A stretch of 35,504 bases of DNA from Smittium mucronatum (taxonomy: Eukaryota > Kickxellomycota > Harpellomycetes > Harpellales > Legeriomycetaceae), in the NCBI GenBank assembly GCA_001953115.1, contig LSSL01007738.1:1-35504 (forward strand), read 5' to 3'. Shown one piece after another: positions 13,086 to 21,717 of the stretch. The notes under the pieces were generated by a model that had not been told where the DNA came from, did not search any database, and saw nothing but the letters and a program-made list of their open reading frames with translations. The position numbers and the translations under genes were made by a program. Each line of letters starts with the position of its first letter. Positions within the stretch are counted from its first letter, which is position 1.

Positions 13086-13411
13086 TTAAAATGATATAAG
13101 TGGCTCACTCCGAAAAAAAATAAACCCACGACCATGTGAAGAGGCAGTTCTCATTTCAATTAAACCGAAATCGATTGTCTCGAGGGGTTTTTCTGAAATT
13201 ATTTGAGTTATGAGCTTTTTTTTAATAGAATTAATTTTCTGAAATTTTGGAAATTTTTGAAAAAAAATGCGTAAATTTCTTTTTTTTGGACCACGAAGAA
13301 CTTTTTATACACCTTTTCAGTTTCATCAGCACCAAAATTACCTAAAGCAAGATTAGAATAATTAATATATTCAAAATAAGCTTCTTCAGCCAAAAATTTT
13401 AAGCATTTATT
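13086..13411 (-). pseudogene. Frameshifted minus-strand ORF, about 105 codons, family unknown
   Basis: On the minus strand one frame is open from 13411 to the TAA at 13208-13210, with peptide blocks AEEAYFEYINYSNLALG and GADETEKVYKKFFVV. Just after VVQKK there is a run of eight A residues (minus strand, about 13281-13288). The next frame then continues open to the TAA at 13086-13088 and carries EKPLETIDFGLIEMRTASSH. A single indel in the A8 run would join the two frames into one ORF of about 105 codons. Homopolymers are the usual site for both real frameshifts and sequencing errors. No in-frame ATG opens the first part. An intron from AG|GTAATT to TTTCAG is another way to join the two frames. 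I do not recognise the product. Confidence 0.3.
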
Positions 13412-14099
13412 TTAGGAAAAAAAAACTTGAAAATGTGATTTTTTTCACGAAATATCTTCTTTTTAAGTTTTAGATTTTGAAAAGCTCAATTAAATTCTCA
13501 ATAAAAAAATAATTTTATTGATAATTTTTCATCGAAAAAAATGATGATTGAAATCGAGTTCGACATTGGAATAAAAAATAGATTCAAAAATTTGTAAAAC
13601 TCTAATTTTATTTATGTGATTTATGTTAAGTTTTTCATTTTATTAAATTTTATAATGAAAATAATTTTTTTGAAAAAACAGAAATCTATTTGTGAAAATA
13701 AAACAAATATTTTTTTAAATATCTAGTACTTATTAATTAGACTATGGATGAGATCCGTTTAAAATTTTCAAGTTTTCCCATTTTTTATCAAATATTTATT
13801 CGAGAAATTAGTATAGTTTTTTATCCTAAAAAAAATAAAAATAAGGTTAAGAATACGTTTTATATTAGAAAATGAATCTTATATTGGGTTTTATATACAG
13901 ACTGAAAAAGACGGGTTTATTTAATCCAGTTACCTCCAAAAAAAAGGTTTTACTTGTACCATCTATGTTTTGGATCCTTAAAATCTATTATCTTGAATCT
14001 GGAGGTGGTTTAAAGATGCTTTTTCTATCAAATTACTTAGAAAAATGTCGCATGGGAGTCCTCTTTTTTTAAAAAAGGTATAATGTAGAATAACTAAGG

Positions 14100-15600
14100 A
14101 TTTAATAGCTTATATTGGGGGTTTTAAAATTTATGAGTCCATTTTAGATCACTTTCCTATAAACTGAATATCCATAAAAAATAGATTTAGTATATATTAC
14201 TATATTTAGAAGGAAATGGAGGGGAGTTAAAAAGTGGGAATGTATAATGCTTTTTTTTTCCGATTTTATTATTCAGTTTTTATTTGAAAAATTTAAATCA
14301 CATTGAACTTTCAGTCGACGAAAAAAATAATTTAAAAAAAACCAAAATTTTCTGTTGTATAAATTAAAATTTTTATCCTATTAAAAATTGTCAAAGACAT
14401 TTAAAGATCAAAAATACTTGAATATAAAAACACGCACTATATAAATATAAAATTAAAATACAGATAATTTATATTGTGTAAACATATTGAAAAGTGATAT
14501 AAGCTTTAAAAATACTAGAAAAAGTTAGTTCTAATTGAAATTTATTTATTTATTATTATATATATTTCAACAAGAAATTTTTTTATGACAAAATACGAAA
14601 AAATTATTCCATTAATAAACCATTTGAAAGTAAAAGTATATTTAATCCAATATATTTATTATAGCATGGAAATGATACCACTTTTTTTTTTTACTAATAT
14701 CCAAACTTCAAATAATATAAATATTTAAAAAAATTAATCTTTTCAGGGTAAAAAGATACTTATTTTAATAATAAGTACTTTTCTGTAAAGATTATTAAAT
14801 AATAATACTAAAAAATTGATTGTGTTGAAATAGTGGGGATATTGTCGCGTTTTTATTTTATTTTTTATTTCTCAACTCTAAAAGAAGAGTTTTTTATAGA
14901 TATTTGGGCTCTATAAATTATTGAAAAAAGGGTTAATAATATCCTAAGATTATAAAAAAATAGAATCCAAATAAAAAATTCTATAAAAGCCATAAGATGA
15001 CCCGAATAACATTGTAATGAAAAATCAGATGGTTTTATTTATACTTTTAAGACTTGGATGGAAAGAACATCCATAAATGAAAATGGAAAAATAGAAAAAA
15101 GTCCTTACAAAAAAACGAGCACATTTTAAAACAATTCACAAAAGTTTTTTTAAGCTCATTTAATAACTTAAATTTTAAATAAGGTAAAATGATGAAGTCT
15201 ACCCAGTTTTTAGTTTTTATATTATATATTCTGAATTGTGAAATTCAAATAATACATCTAGAAAAAATATGAATAAAGAATGGCAAGTTCTTAAGAATAG
15301 TCATTATACTTTTTATGATATAATATGAATTTAAATGTTCAAAAGCATATTTTTTTATAGCAGAATGTATGAGGTCATTTTTTAAAACAATAATATAACT
15401 TCTATATGCATGAAAATAAAAATAAAAATAAAAATATTTAATTATTCAATTAGCAATATCTATATAATTTCAAGTTTTTTTTAAAAAAAGATGTAAATTA
15501 TTTATTATAAGTCCGAAAATTTCACACTTTATATTTCTAGATTATTGTTTTAACCTAAAGATAATTCCATGATAATATAAATATCTTTAGAATGATTTAA
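14100..15600. other. AT-rich intergenic DNA
   Basis: No open frame with coding character on either strand. It contains an A/T-rich hexanucleotide run at 15413-15437. Confidence 0.6.
15413..15437. repeat. (AAAAAT)n microsatellite
   Basis: About four tandem copies of the hexamer AAAAAT; the last unit runs into a TATTTAATTATT stretch. Confidence 0.8.
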
Positions 15601-15846
15601 TCATGACATCAAAACCGTGGTTTTGTCACCAAAGATTCGTTTTCAAAATAAATAAATGGAAATTAGATCAATTAAAACACGATTGATTTTGATAACAAAT
15701 ACATTATGTATACTAATAACTATATTTTATTCTGATATATCCATTATTATATGAAGTTTCTTTTCTTTTCTTTTTTTTATATCACGGAATTTTATTGTAA
15801 GACAAAGTCATCAAAAACATAAAGTTTCTTTTTATATTTCATTTAA

Positions 15847-16105
15847 ATGTTCACAATGGACTACTCATTTCAAAATCCAAGATCTTTAATGGATGAGGAT
15901 AAAAGATATTCTTAAACATTAATACGTATTATTTCCAAAACAGTTTTCTTCATCTAAATTAAAGATCATTTCATATATAAAGCTTAAAGATACAGCAGAA
16001 TCAACCCCAAAGTTAAAAATTAGAAGTTATATAACATGTTATAAAAGACCTCTTGGTATTCAAATCATAAAATTTCACAAAAAAAAGGCAATAAATAAAA
16101 ACTAA
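15847..16105 (+). pseudogene. Two adjacent coding-like fragments
   Basis: ATG 15847 opens a 22-codon frame (MFTMDYSFQNPRSLMDEDKR) ending at TAA 15913-15915. From 15923 a second frame stays open for 60 codons to TAA 16103-16105; its middle part includes DTAESTPKLKIRSYITCYKR. A possible splice acceptor (CCAAAACAG) lies just inside the second block. Downstream, AAAG...CCAAG at 16221-16249 is bounded by TTTTTAG and AG|GTAGTG like a 29-nt exon. The set could be a small multi-exon gene, but the fragments do not join in one frame, so I read them as decayed coding DNA. Product unknown. Confidence 0.22.
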
Positions 16106-16453
16106 GTGAAGTTTTTTTTACAACATGTATAGGCTCATCAATAAAATTAATATATCACTGTTATGGATTTTAGAATTCATAAAAAATAAAAATATGTGTA
16201 TATTATTTCTTACTTTTTAGAAAGTATGCAAGAATATGCAAACACCAAGGTAGTGTTATAGGTTACATTTTATATTCAAATTTAAATATTGGTGGGGAGT
16301 AAATTTAAAACAATTATATTAAGAATTCTTTTGTTAAGGATTTCGGAAAAGGGTATGGGAGCTGTTAATTAAATAAAACTGTCCGAGGTTTGTGAGAGTT
16401 CATAGTTCTTTTGCTTCTCATGAGGGGGGTGTACATCAATCATTTAAAATATT

Positions 16454-16924
16454 CTATTTTATATATTTAAATGATCTGAATTTATATCCATATTTGGAAA
16501 AAGAGTTTCTAATTATGTATTCCGTGTCTATTTTTCTACTGATACAGGTGCCTCCACAATCAAAATTCGTGCACATCATCACCTTTCCTGAGTTAGCTTT
16601 AACGAATTTCAAAGAAGAAAACGCTCCTATATTGTGGCAAAAATTAGATTTCTCTTCAAATAGATTTATTTCATCGTATGTTTTATTATCGGTGTAGATT
16701 TTGAACATTCTTATACAAGCAAAAGTATATGCAATCATAAAAAAGGCTCCAAAAAAGGCAAAAATATTTTTTGGATCCGCTATCATTTTTTCAATAAACA
16801 GTTTTCCTATGGTGTTGTGTTTAGCACAGTATTTTAGATATTTTGAAATATAATTAATGTTATCGGAATGGAAAATTTTTAATAAAAAAGAAGAAGGCTC
16901 ACATAAAAAAAATAATGATGTTAT
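16454..16924 (-). CDS. Hypothetical small protein with one membrane segment
   Basis: This is the longest uninterrupted frame outside the kinesin gene: 156 codons open on the minus strand, from 16924 to the TAA at 16454-16456. The first ATG in frame is at 16786 and gives 110 residues. The frame upstream of it (SKYLKYCAKHNTIGKLFIEK) also looks coding, so the true start may lie in an upstream exon; a TTTTATGTGAG acceptor near 16901 is a candidate. After the ATG comes a hydrophobic stretch (NIFAFFGAFFMIAYTFACI, about residues 7-25) that would span a membrane, then a polar region and a Cys-rich patch (MMCTNFDCGGTC). A GTATCAG just after the last Cys could be a donor, so the C-terminus is uncertain. 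The plus strand is also open at 16392-16697. I prefer the minus frame because it is longer. Family not recognised. Confidence 0.35.
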   Translation of the reverse strand: MTSLFFLCEPSSFLLKIFHSDNINYISKYLKYCAKHNTIGKLFIEKMIADPKNIFAFFGAFFMIAYTFACIRMFKIYTDNKTYDEINLFEEKSNFCHNIGAFSSLKFVKANSGKVMMCTNFDCGGTCISRKIDTEYIIRNSFSKYGYKFRSFKYIK

Positions 16925-17330
16925 TTATACTTGAACACGAATTTTTCAACCACTTCACCAAAATTACACATATTTTTCAATATGATTTTAAAGCATAAAA
17001 ATACTCATATTTTATTTACAAGAAAAAAAAAAAACGCCTGATCAGTAATCTAGACCAAGGAGCATAATTGATTACAAGTCTTTCATTAGGTATTTTTTAC
17101 AAATAGGGATTGCTATAACAAATACGCAGAAAATTGGACTATCGAATCTGAATGATTTAAATAGAATTTAATTTAATTTATTGATATCCAATTAGCATGG
17201 AATTGAATAGATATTCAATTCTAAACGCTTAAAAAAGATTCAAAAAGATCAGTTATCTATGAATGTTTAAATTTTTGCATAAATCAGCGCTCATATTCTG
17301 TATTTTATTAATGGTCATCAATTGAAGTGA

Positions 17331-17414
17331 TATGACCAAAAGAAAGATACACGCAGAAAATATATAACCAATTTTAGGGCAGATGCAGTATACCCAATCG
17401 CTTTTAAATGCTAA
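17331..17414 (+). pseudogene. Fragment resembling repeat family A/B
   Basis: A 27-codon open frame between TGA 17328-17330 and TAA 17412-17414. The peptide ends TNFRADAVYPIAFKC. Its F..D...IAF core, and the DNA around AATCGCTTTTAAATGCTAATTG, resemble FQIDGKKIAFTVC and AATAGCATTCACTGTTTGCTCAATTT in the copy at 20195-20383. It is probably a short remnant of the same family. Confidence 0.25.
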
Positions 17415-17418
17415 TTGA

Positions 17419-17925
17419 AGGTCATTTACTTATTTTTTTAAGGATAACTTGATACTTATTACCTTTTCTATACCGTAGATTCGAGGCTATATCTTTCGTA
17501 TATGGAAATTATTACATTTTAAAGACAAAGTTGCTTGAGTGGCAGAAATATTGATATTCAATTTATTATCCAATAGATCAGCATCCGAATATTTTCAAAA
17601 ATATTTGCTTTTATTAATGCTAATATCAAAAATATACTTTAATAATGCCCACATTATCAAATACCGTATATGGATATCCACTTTTTAAAAAATTGGTACA
17701 TATTTATTGTTTTAAGGTAATTCTAGAATCAATGAAGATAAGGTATTCCGACAAATTTTAAATATTTATGCCGGGGTTTTATAAACATAAATCATTATAA
17801 TAAAACATTTAGTTTTAGAGGTAGACGCCAGTCATCTGATATTATGCCGAAAAATTGATCTAAACACTAGATATTTAAATACTGATAATTACGGCTTTCC
17901 TTTAAAAAACCTATATGGTCTCTAG
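17419..17925 (+). pseudogene. Decayed ORF of about 168 codons with six internal stops
   Basis: One frame runs from 17419 to TAG 17923-17925. Internal stops are at 17476 (TAG), 17536 (TGA), 17686, 17713, 17782 and 17788 (TAA). The open blocks include 49 codons at 17539-17685 (SNRSASEYFQKYLLLLMLIS), then GNSRINEDKVFRQILNIYAG, then 44 codons to the end (VDASHLILCRKIDLNTRYL). About half the stops expected by chance are present, and all blocks keep one frame, which suggests an old coding sequence. VFRQILNIYAG resembles the F..iL.yiYtG end of BTB/POZ domains, and LILCRKI..LNTRYL parallels VVLHKQILNRYL at 21099-21134. The antisense frame is partly open too, so strand is not proven. Confidence 0.28.
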
Positions 17926-18825
17926 CGTTTGCATATCAGGTGAATCAAAATTTCTTTAAAAGTAGTCTTAAAATTTGTTTTTTTACACACCGCTAAGCAT
18001 TCGGATGTTTTATAGTAGCATTTGAGGTCTTATTCTTACACAAACCGCACTAAAGATAATCACTTATACATTTAACTTTTGCTGTGATCTAATCGAAATC
18101 TTTTCGATTATATTTGTGAAAGATTGCGAAGTTCAGATAAAGCATTTATTTTAGATTTGTTATTAAAACTAGGAACATTTTATATAAACTTGTTATTTAG
18201 TTTGGAAAAAAAGTAGGCATAAAACATCATCATCTATAAAAAACTCGATAAAAAAGTAATTAGCGAATAAAATAGATAACCTCATCATTATATAAATCAA
18301 ATTCAAACGCATTGTTTTTTAAATTGACAACTAACTCTAATTGAATTTAAAAATTTGCATTAAAATGATCGTTGATATAAAGAACTGTTTATTAAAGAAA
18401 AAATATTTCATTTTATTTCGATGATATGTTGGTATAATATTTTGGTTGCCAAATTATCTATCTTTTAAATGGGTCCGCAAAAAAAGTTAATAAATGATAA
18501 TTAACGATAAAATGTGTATTGAAGTTTTGATTCTAACATTTTAACTGTTGAAAACAATAACAATAGTTTGGTTTTAGGGAAATTTCCATCTCGATATCTC
18601 CCTAATTTTAGATAAGAAAAAAACAATATGATCGAGTTAATTGGAGGTATAAAAACTTTCATTTCCATCTCTAGCCGTATCTGGCATGCTTTCATCTCTC
18701 ATATCTATAGTACAAAAAACATATTTGTAGTTCATGAGCACCAAAATGCATTTAAATATTTGGATTAAAGTCTACACTAAACATTTTTGACGTGATTAGA
18801 TTGGGGTAATAAAACAGTATATTGA

Positions 18826-18847
18826 ATCGGTTTAGCCATAAACCGAT
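18826..18847. repeat. Small inverted repeat (hairpin)
   Basis: Perfect 8-bp arms ATCGGTTT (18826-18833) and AAACCGAT (18840-18847) separated by a 6-nt loop, AGCCAT. No T-run follows that would make it a terminator. No function is assigned. Confidence 0.6.
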
Positions 18848-18950
18848 AGAACGTAATTATTATTCTTGTTTTTTTATCATGGAATTTTTTTGTAAGATCG
18901 AGTCGAATGTAATTAATTCACAGTTTTCTCTAGGAGGAATTCGTAGTTGA

Positions 18951-19151
18951 TTAATGTCACGAACGCAGATGTTCCACGAAGATATTAATTGCCAATGGAA
19001 TTTCGTGATAAAAATAAGACAGCAGTGGCACGTTTGACCAAACTTAATTAGGAAACTCCCTCACCTTTTGTATTATCATCAATTAACTTCCACTTTGGAG
19101 GCAATGGTTTTCAAACAATTGGCAATAGGGAATATACACAACTTTTCGTGA
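18951..19151 (+). pseudogene. Coding-like region, 66 codons with one stop; strand ambiguous
   Basis: From 18951 a frame with an early ATG (18954, MSRTQMFHEDINCQWNF) runs to TGA 19149-19151 with a single internal TGA at 19035. The second block includes LTSTLEAMVFKQLAIGNIHN. The complementary minus frame is almost as open (VPLLSYFYHEIPLAINIFVE) with two stops. GC is clearly above the background. One strand was probably coding; I cannot decide which, and the family is unknown. Confidence 0.25.
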
Positions 19152-19204
19152 CACAAAAAAAAGATTAACGGGGACAACTAATCTCATCAGGTAAAAAGAT
19201 ATAA

Positions 19205-19588
19205 TTGGAAAACCGTATTATAAAACCTTGGGCCTTTTTAACGTATGGGTTACAAAAGTTCATTCATTTTGAGCTCTAAATATCATTTAGTTCGGTATCA
19301 AAATGTTTGGTTGGCTATTACATTAGAAATCCAGTTTGGAATCATAATTGACACTATATGTAGACAGGAAATTTAAACACAAAAGCATAGTTCTTATTTT
19401 TTATTTTCTAAACAATATGAGCCCTTCAGAGGTCGAATTATCATTTTGCCACTAGTTGTGAGAGCTGGTTTTATTTGATGAAAAAAATTTACAATCAATT
19501 TTTATTGTGTATCTCATTAAAAGCTATCATATTTATAAATAAACAAGATTCTAGTTTCCATGGACAAAAAGGGCTGATGAAGGCTTAA
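19205..19588 (+). pseudogene. Decayed frame, last 55 codons fully open
   Basis: A frame from TTG 19205 to TAA 19586-19588 with internal stops at 19277, 19349, 19361, 19388, 19409 and 19418. The opening 24 codons read LENRIIKPWAFLTYGLQKFI and onward. The final 55 codons from 19421 are uninterrupted (ALQRSNYHFATSCESWFYLM at their start). There is no recognisable domain. It is flanked on both sides by other relic frames on the same strand. Confidence 0.22.
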
Positions 19589-19651
19589 TGAAATATTAAA
19601 ACTCGTCCACTATAAAAATTTGTATAAGATTTGAAAAAATCAATCCGTTAA

Positions 19652-19869
19652 ATTCAAATCCTCAAATGTGGCCTTTGTAGATTTCCTGACTCGAAGATGT
19701 ATAAAATTTCTATTTGTGAAAATAGCATTTTCAGCTCGGATTCGTCAAAAATTGATCCAATTATGGATGTTTATTGTAATAAAAGATTTGTGTTGATGGA
19801 GAAATAATTGCCATTTATGCATCGCCAGCTCAGAAAATGTTTAATGGAAACTATAGAAATATCCAATAA
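19652..19869 (+). pseudogene. BTB/POZ-like relic with one frameshift
   Basis: An open frame of 51 codons (19652-19804, stop 19805-19807) includes a CxxC pair (LKCGLCRF) and MYKISICENSIFSSDSSKID. At the end of this block, near 19789, the next frame takes over and continues to TAA 19867-19869. It reads VDGEIIAIYASPAQKMFNGN. The order D[VI]..., VDGE, then A.SP...MF.GN resembles the N-terminal half of BTB/POZ domains, which mediate dimerisation and cullin-3 binding in many eukaryotes. The DG.xIA core also matches repeat copies A and B. The frameshift and the short length make this a relic. The BTB assignment is by eye only. Confidence 0.35.
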
Positions 19870-19899
19870 TATAAAGATTTAGACCTAATTACTTGTGTT

Positions 19900-20194
19900 T
19901 TATATGGGGGATTCTTAATGAAGAGGGCATTTTGTTTCATATAATTTTTACTAACTAATACATCGATTAAATTTATCCAATAAATTTGTTTATTGAATTC
20001 AGTCGTTTCTATTGAACAAATTAAAAATGCATTTTCATTTTCTTATATTCTAATTAGGTATTTGAATGGCGTTTAGTGCAACTTATTTTTTTTATCATAA
20101 ATCTTGGCTTTTATTGGATAAAAAATAAAGTGTTGCAGTTTTTTGATGAAACAAGATGCACTATAAAATGATCTCTTAAGAATCTGCCATATAA
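19900..20194. repeat. Imperfect inverted repeat, two 85-nt arms
   Basis: Arm 1 is 19900-19984 (plus); arm 2 is 20110-20194 (read on minus). Both are 85 nt and share, in the same order, TTATATGG..GATTCTTAA, then GCAT.TTGTTTCAT, then TTTATCCAATAAA. The distances between the blocks differ (27 and 45 nt in arm 1; 35 and 37 nt in arm 2) but the totals agree. The spacer is 125 nt. It may be an inverted duplication of an old repeat or the ends of a decayed foldback element. Confidence 0.45.
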
Positions 20195-20383
20195 CAGAAT
20201 ATTAACATATTCAGGTTTTTCTATCCCTTTCAGATCGATGGTAAAAAAATAGCATTCACTGTTTGCTCAATTTATCAATATACTAATATTATTTGTATAC
20301 TATCGGATAAATCAAGAAACCAAGCCAATCGAAATGGTTAATTTACACAAGTAGGAGTGAGGTTTAAATTTGGGCCCAGATAG
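20195..20383 (+). repeat. Repeat copy B, protein-derived, pairs with 8757-8963
   Basis: A frame open from CAG 20195 to TAG 20381-20383 with one internal stop (TAA 20339). The peptide contains YPFQIDGKKIAFTVCSI and, near the end, VGVRFKFGP. From the shared Gly to the final KFG it has exactly as many codons as copy A, with the same anchor residues (G, K, I-A-F, S-I, N, V, R, K-F-G). The preceding DNA reads best in another frame (LKNLPYNRILTYSGFSIPF), which implies a frameshift just upstream of the IDG motif. Confidence 0.5.
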
Positions 20384-20426
20384 GGTTAATAAAGATTTCG
20401 TTGTTCAACCTCAAGATTTATTTTAA

Positions 20427-20549
20427 TGTGAGGGTTATTATCAACATCAGCCAATAAATTTAGTAACAATTCTTTTTTTTTCTCAAGTAGGTAGCCATTC
20501 TATCAATAAATGTCATTTTCCACATTACCAACTGAAACGCTCTAATTAA
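20427..20549 (+). pseudogene. Coding-like fragment, 40 codons
   Basis: Open frame after TAA 20424-20426 to TAA 20547-20549 with no internal stop. The peptide starts CEGYYQHQPINLVTILFF and ends HFPHYQLKRSN, with several His and Cys. It lies just downstream of repeat copy B in another frame and is probably part of the same relic. Family unknown. Confidence 0.2.
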
Positions 20550-20846
20550 CCTTTATTCCATTGATTCGCAGATTAAATTTAAGAAAAATTATCATCAATT
20601 TCCTAATTATGAGAGTAGTAAAAATTTATTAGTAAGGTGTTTGCTTTTGAAATTGAACATCCCGTATACTTTTTTTTATGGTATTTTATTGGGAAATTTT
20701 CTTTCCTTAATATTTAGTTGTATTTTTATTTGGTGAAAATGTGTAATGGGAATTTCTTCATTGGTGGGGTTTTACCATTATCTAAGTAAATTTAGTATTA
20801 AATTTATTTTCAAATAACCAGCAATTTGTTGGGATTATAGCATTAA

Positions 20847-21152
20847 ATGCGTGTAATAAGTGGTGACGTGACTGAAAAAATAAATCCAATTGACCTGCTT
20901 GACATCTCATCTCATCGAATATAAGTCCAATTAAGATTCATACCTGAATATAATGTAAAAAAAAAGCTTTTTAGAGAAAAATTGGTTTTTACAGGTTGGT
21001 TTGTTTATGGTTTTAGGGTTTAATGGGAGAAAATGGTAAGTGGAATGTCATCCTATAGACCTTCAACTCTGACCGATATAATTATATCCGCCAAAAATGT
21101 TGTCCTGCATAAGCAAATATTAAATAGATATCTTTTTTTAGTAAATAAATAA
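20847..21152 (+). pseudogene. Pseudogene with BTB/POZ-like end, two nonsense codons
   Basis: ATG 20847, right after an in-frame TAA, opens a frame of 101 codons to TAA 21150-21152 with only two internal stops (TAA 20922 and 21021). The blocks read MRVISGDVTEKINPIDLLDI, then FIPEYNVKKKLFREKLVFTG, then from ATG 21033 MVSGMSSYRPSTLTD followed by IIISAKNVVLHKQILNRYLF. The D[IV]...[IV].LHK.IL pattern is the hallmark of the start of BTB/POZ domains, although the usual G before the hydrophobic-HK motif is missing. It sits about 0.6 kb upstream of the kinesin ATG on the same strand. Two nonsense codons in a single maintained frame indicate a young pseudogene. The alternative is two introns removing the stops, for which I see no good sites. 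The BTB call is inference. Confidence 0.4.
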
Positions 21153-21654
21153 GCACATATTCCATTGGCTTTTTGTATTTATACTAAATATATTTTCTCA
21201 TGGTTTGAAAAATTTTCTGCAAACAATTTGTTTAAAATGTTTAATGATAAAGTGTTGACTTCGATTCCAAAGGTAACCTCGCGTAAAAAAATGTGTAAAA
21301 TTAGTGATCGACTCACACACAATATGTAGTTACAGCCATTGGGTATTAATATGTAATTCAAACAACCAGAGCTTTTTTCCGCCCTACTATCCATTAAATC
21401 TGAAAATTTATTGGGCTAAGTAGTTGAGCATAAGAAACAACAGTTTTAGCCAATATATTTAATTAAATTCAAATTGGTATTATGCAAGAATATCTCTCTT
21501 TGAGTGTTTTAATTTATTAGATGCGAATCTAAATTCCTATTGACTATCTTTGATATTCACAATTAAAGTAAATCTGGCTTTGATAAAATAAATAAGATAT
21601 CAACTCTAAAAAACGCTAGCTTTTCTTTATAATCGTTTTACTTTATTACCATAA

Positions 21655-21717
21655 TTCTTATATATTGCCCCTCCAATCTTTTTGGTTTCATTCGAGACCC
21701 ATTCCTCGCTGTTCGAG
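21655..21717 (+). promoter_or_regulatory. Kinesin 5' leader and proximal promoter
   Basis: A C/T-rich stretch precedes the kinesin ATG and contains a CCAAT pentamer at 21673-21677; a TATATT lies at 21659-21664. No transcription start can be placed. The reading frame of the first exon is open upstream back to 21655 without an ATG, so an upstream exon or a non-AUG start cannot be excluded. ATG 21718 is the first usable start. Confidence 0.35.

Noticed and set aside
13872..14072. 66-codon plus ORF starting with ATG
   Set aside because: No domain, no splice context and no related copy. It could be another relic, but the peptide gives no support.
16392..16697. 101-codon plus-strand ORF
   Set aside because: It overlaps the longer minus-strand frame 16454-16924 and is probably its antisense shadow, although the choice of strand is not proven.
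17690..18060. Minus-strand frame with DQFFGIISDDWRLPLKL and similar blocks
   Set aside because: Looks coding, but it is complementary to the plus relic frame. Kept only as a reason for strand uncertainty.
18501..18695. 64-codon minus ORF
   Set aside because: No domain, low GC, and no continuation upstream or downstream.
21179..21394. 71-codon minus ORF upstream of the kinesin, in head-to-head orientation
   Set aside because: Considered as a divergent small gene. The peptide shows no motif and the region has several stop-poor frames, so evidence is insufficient.
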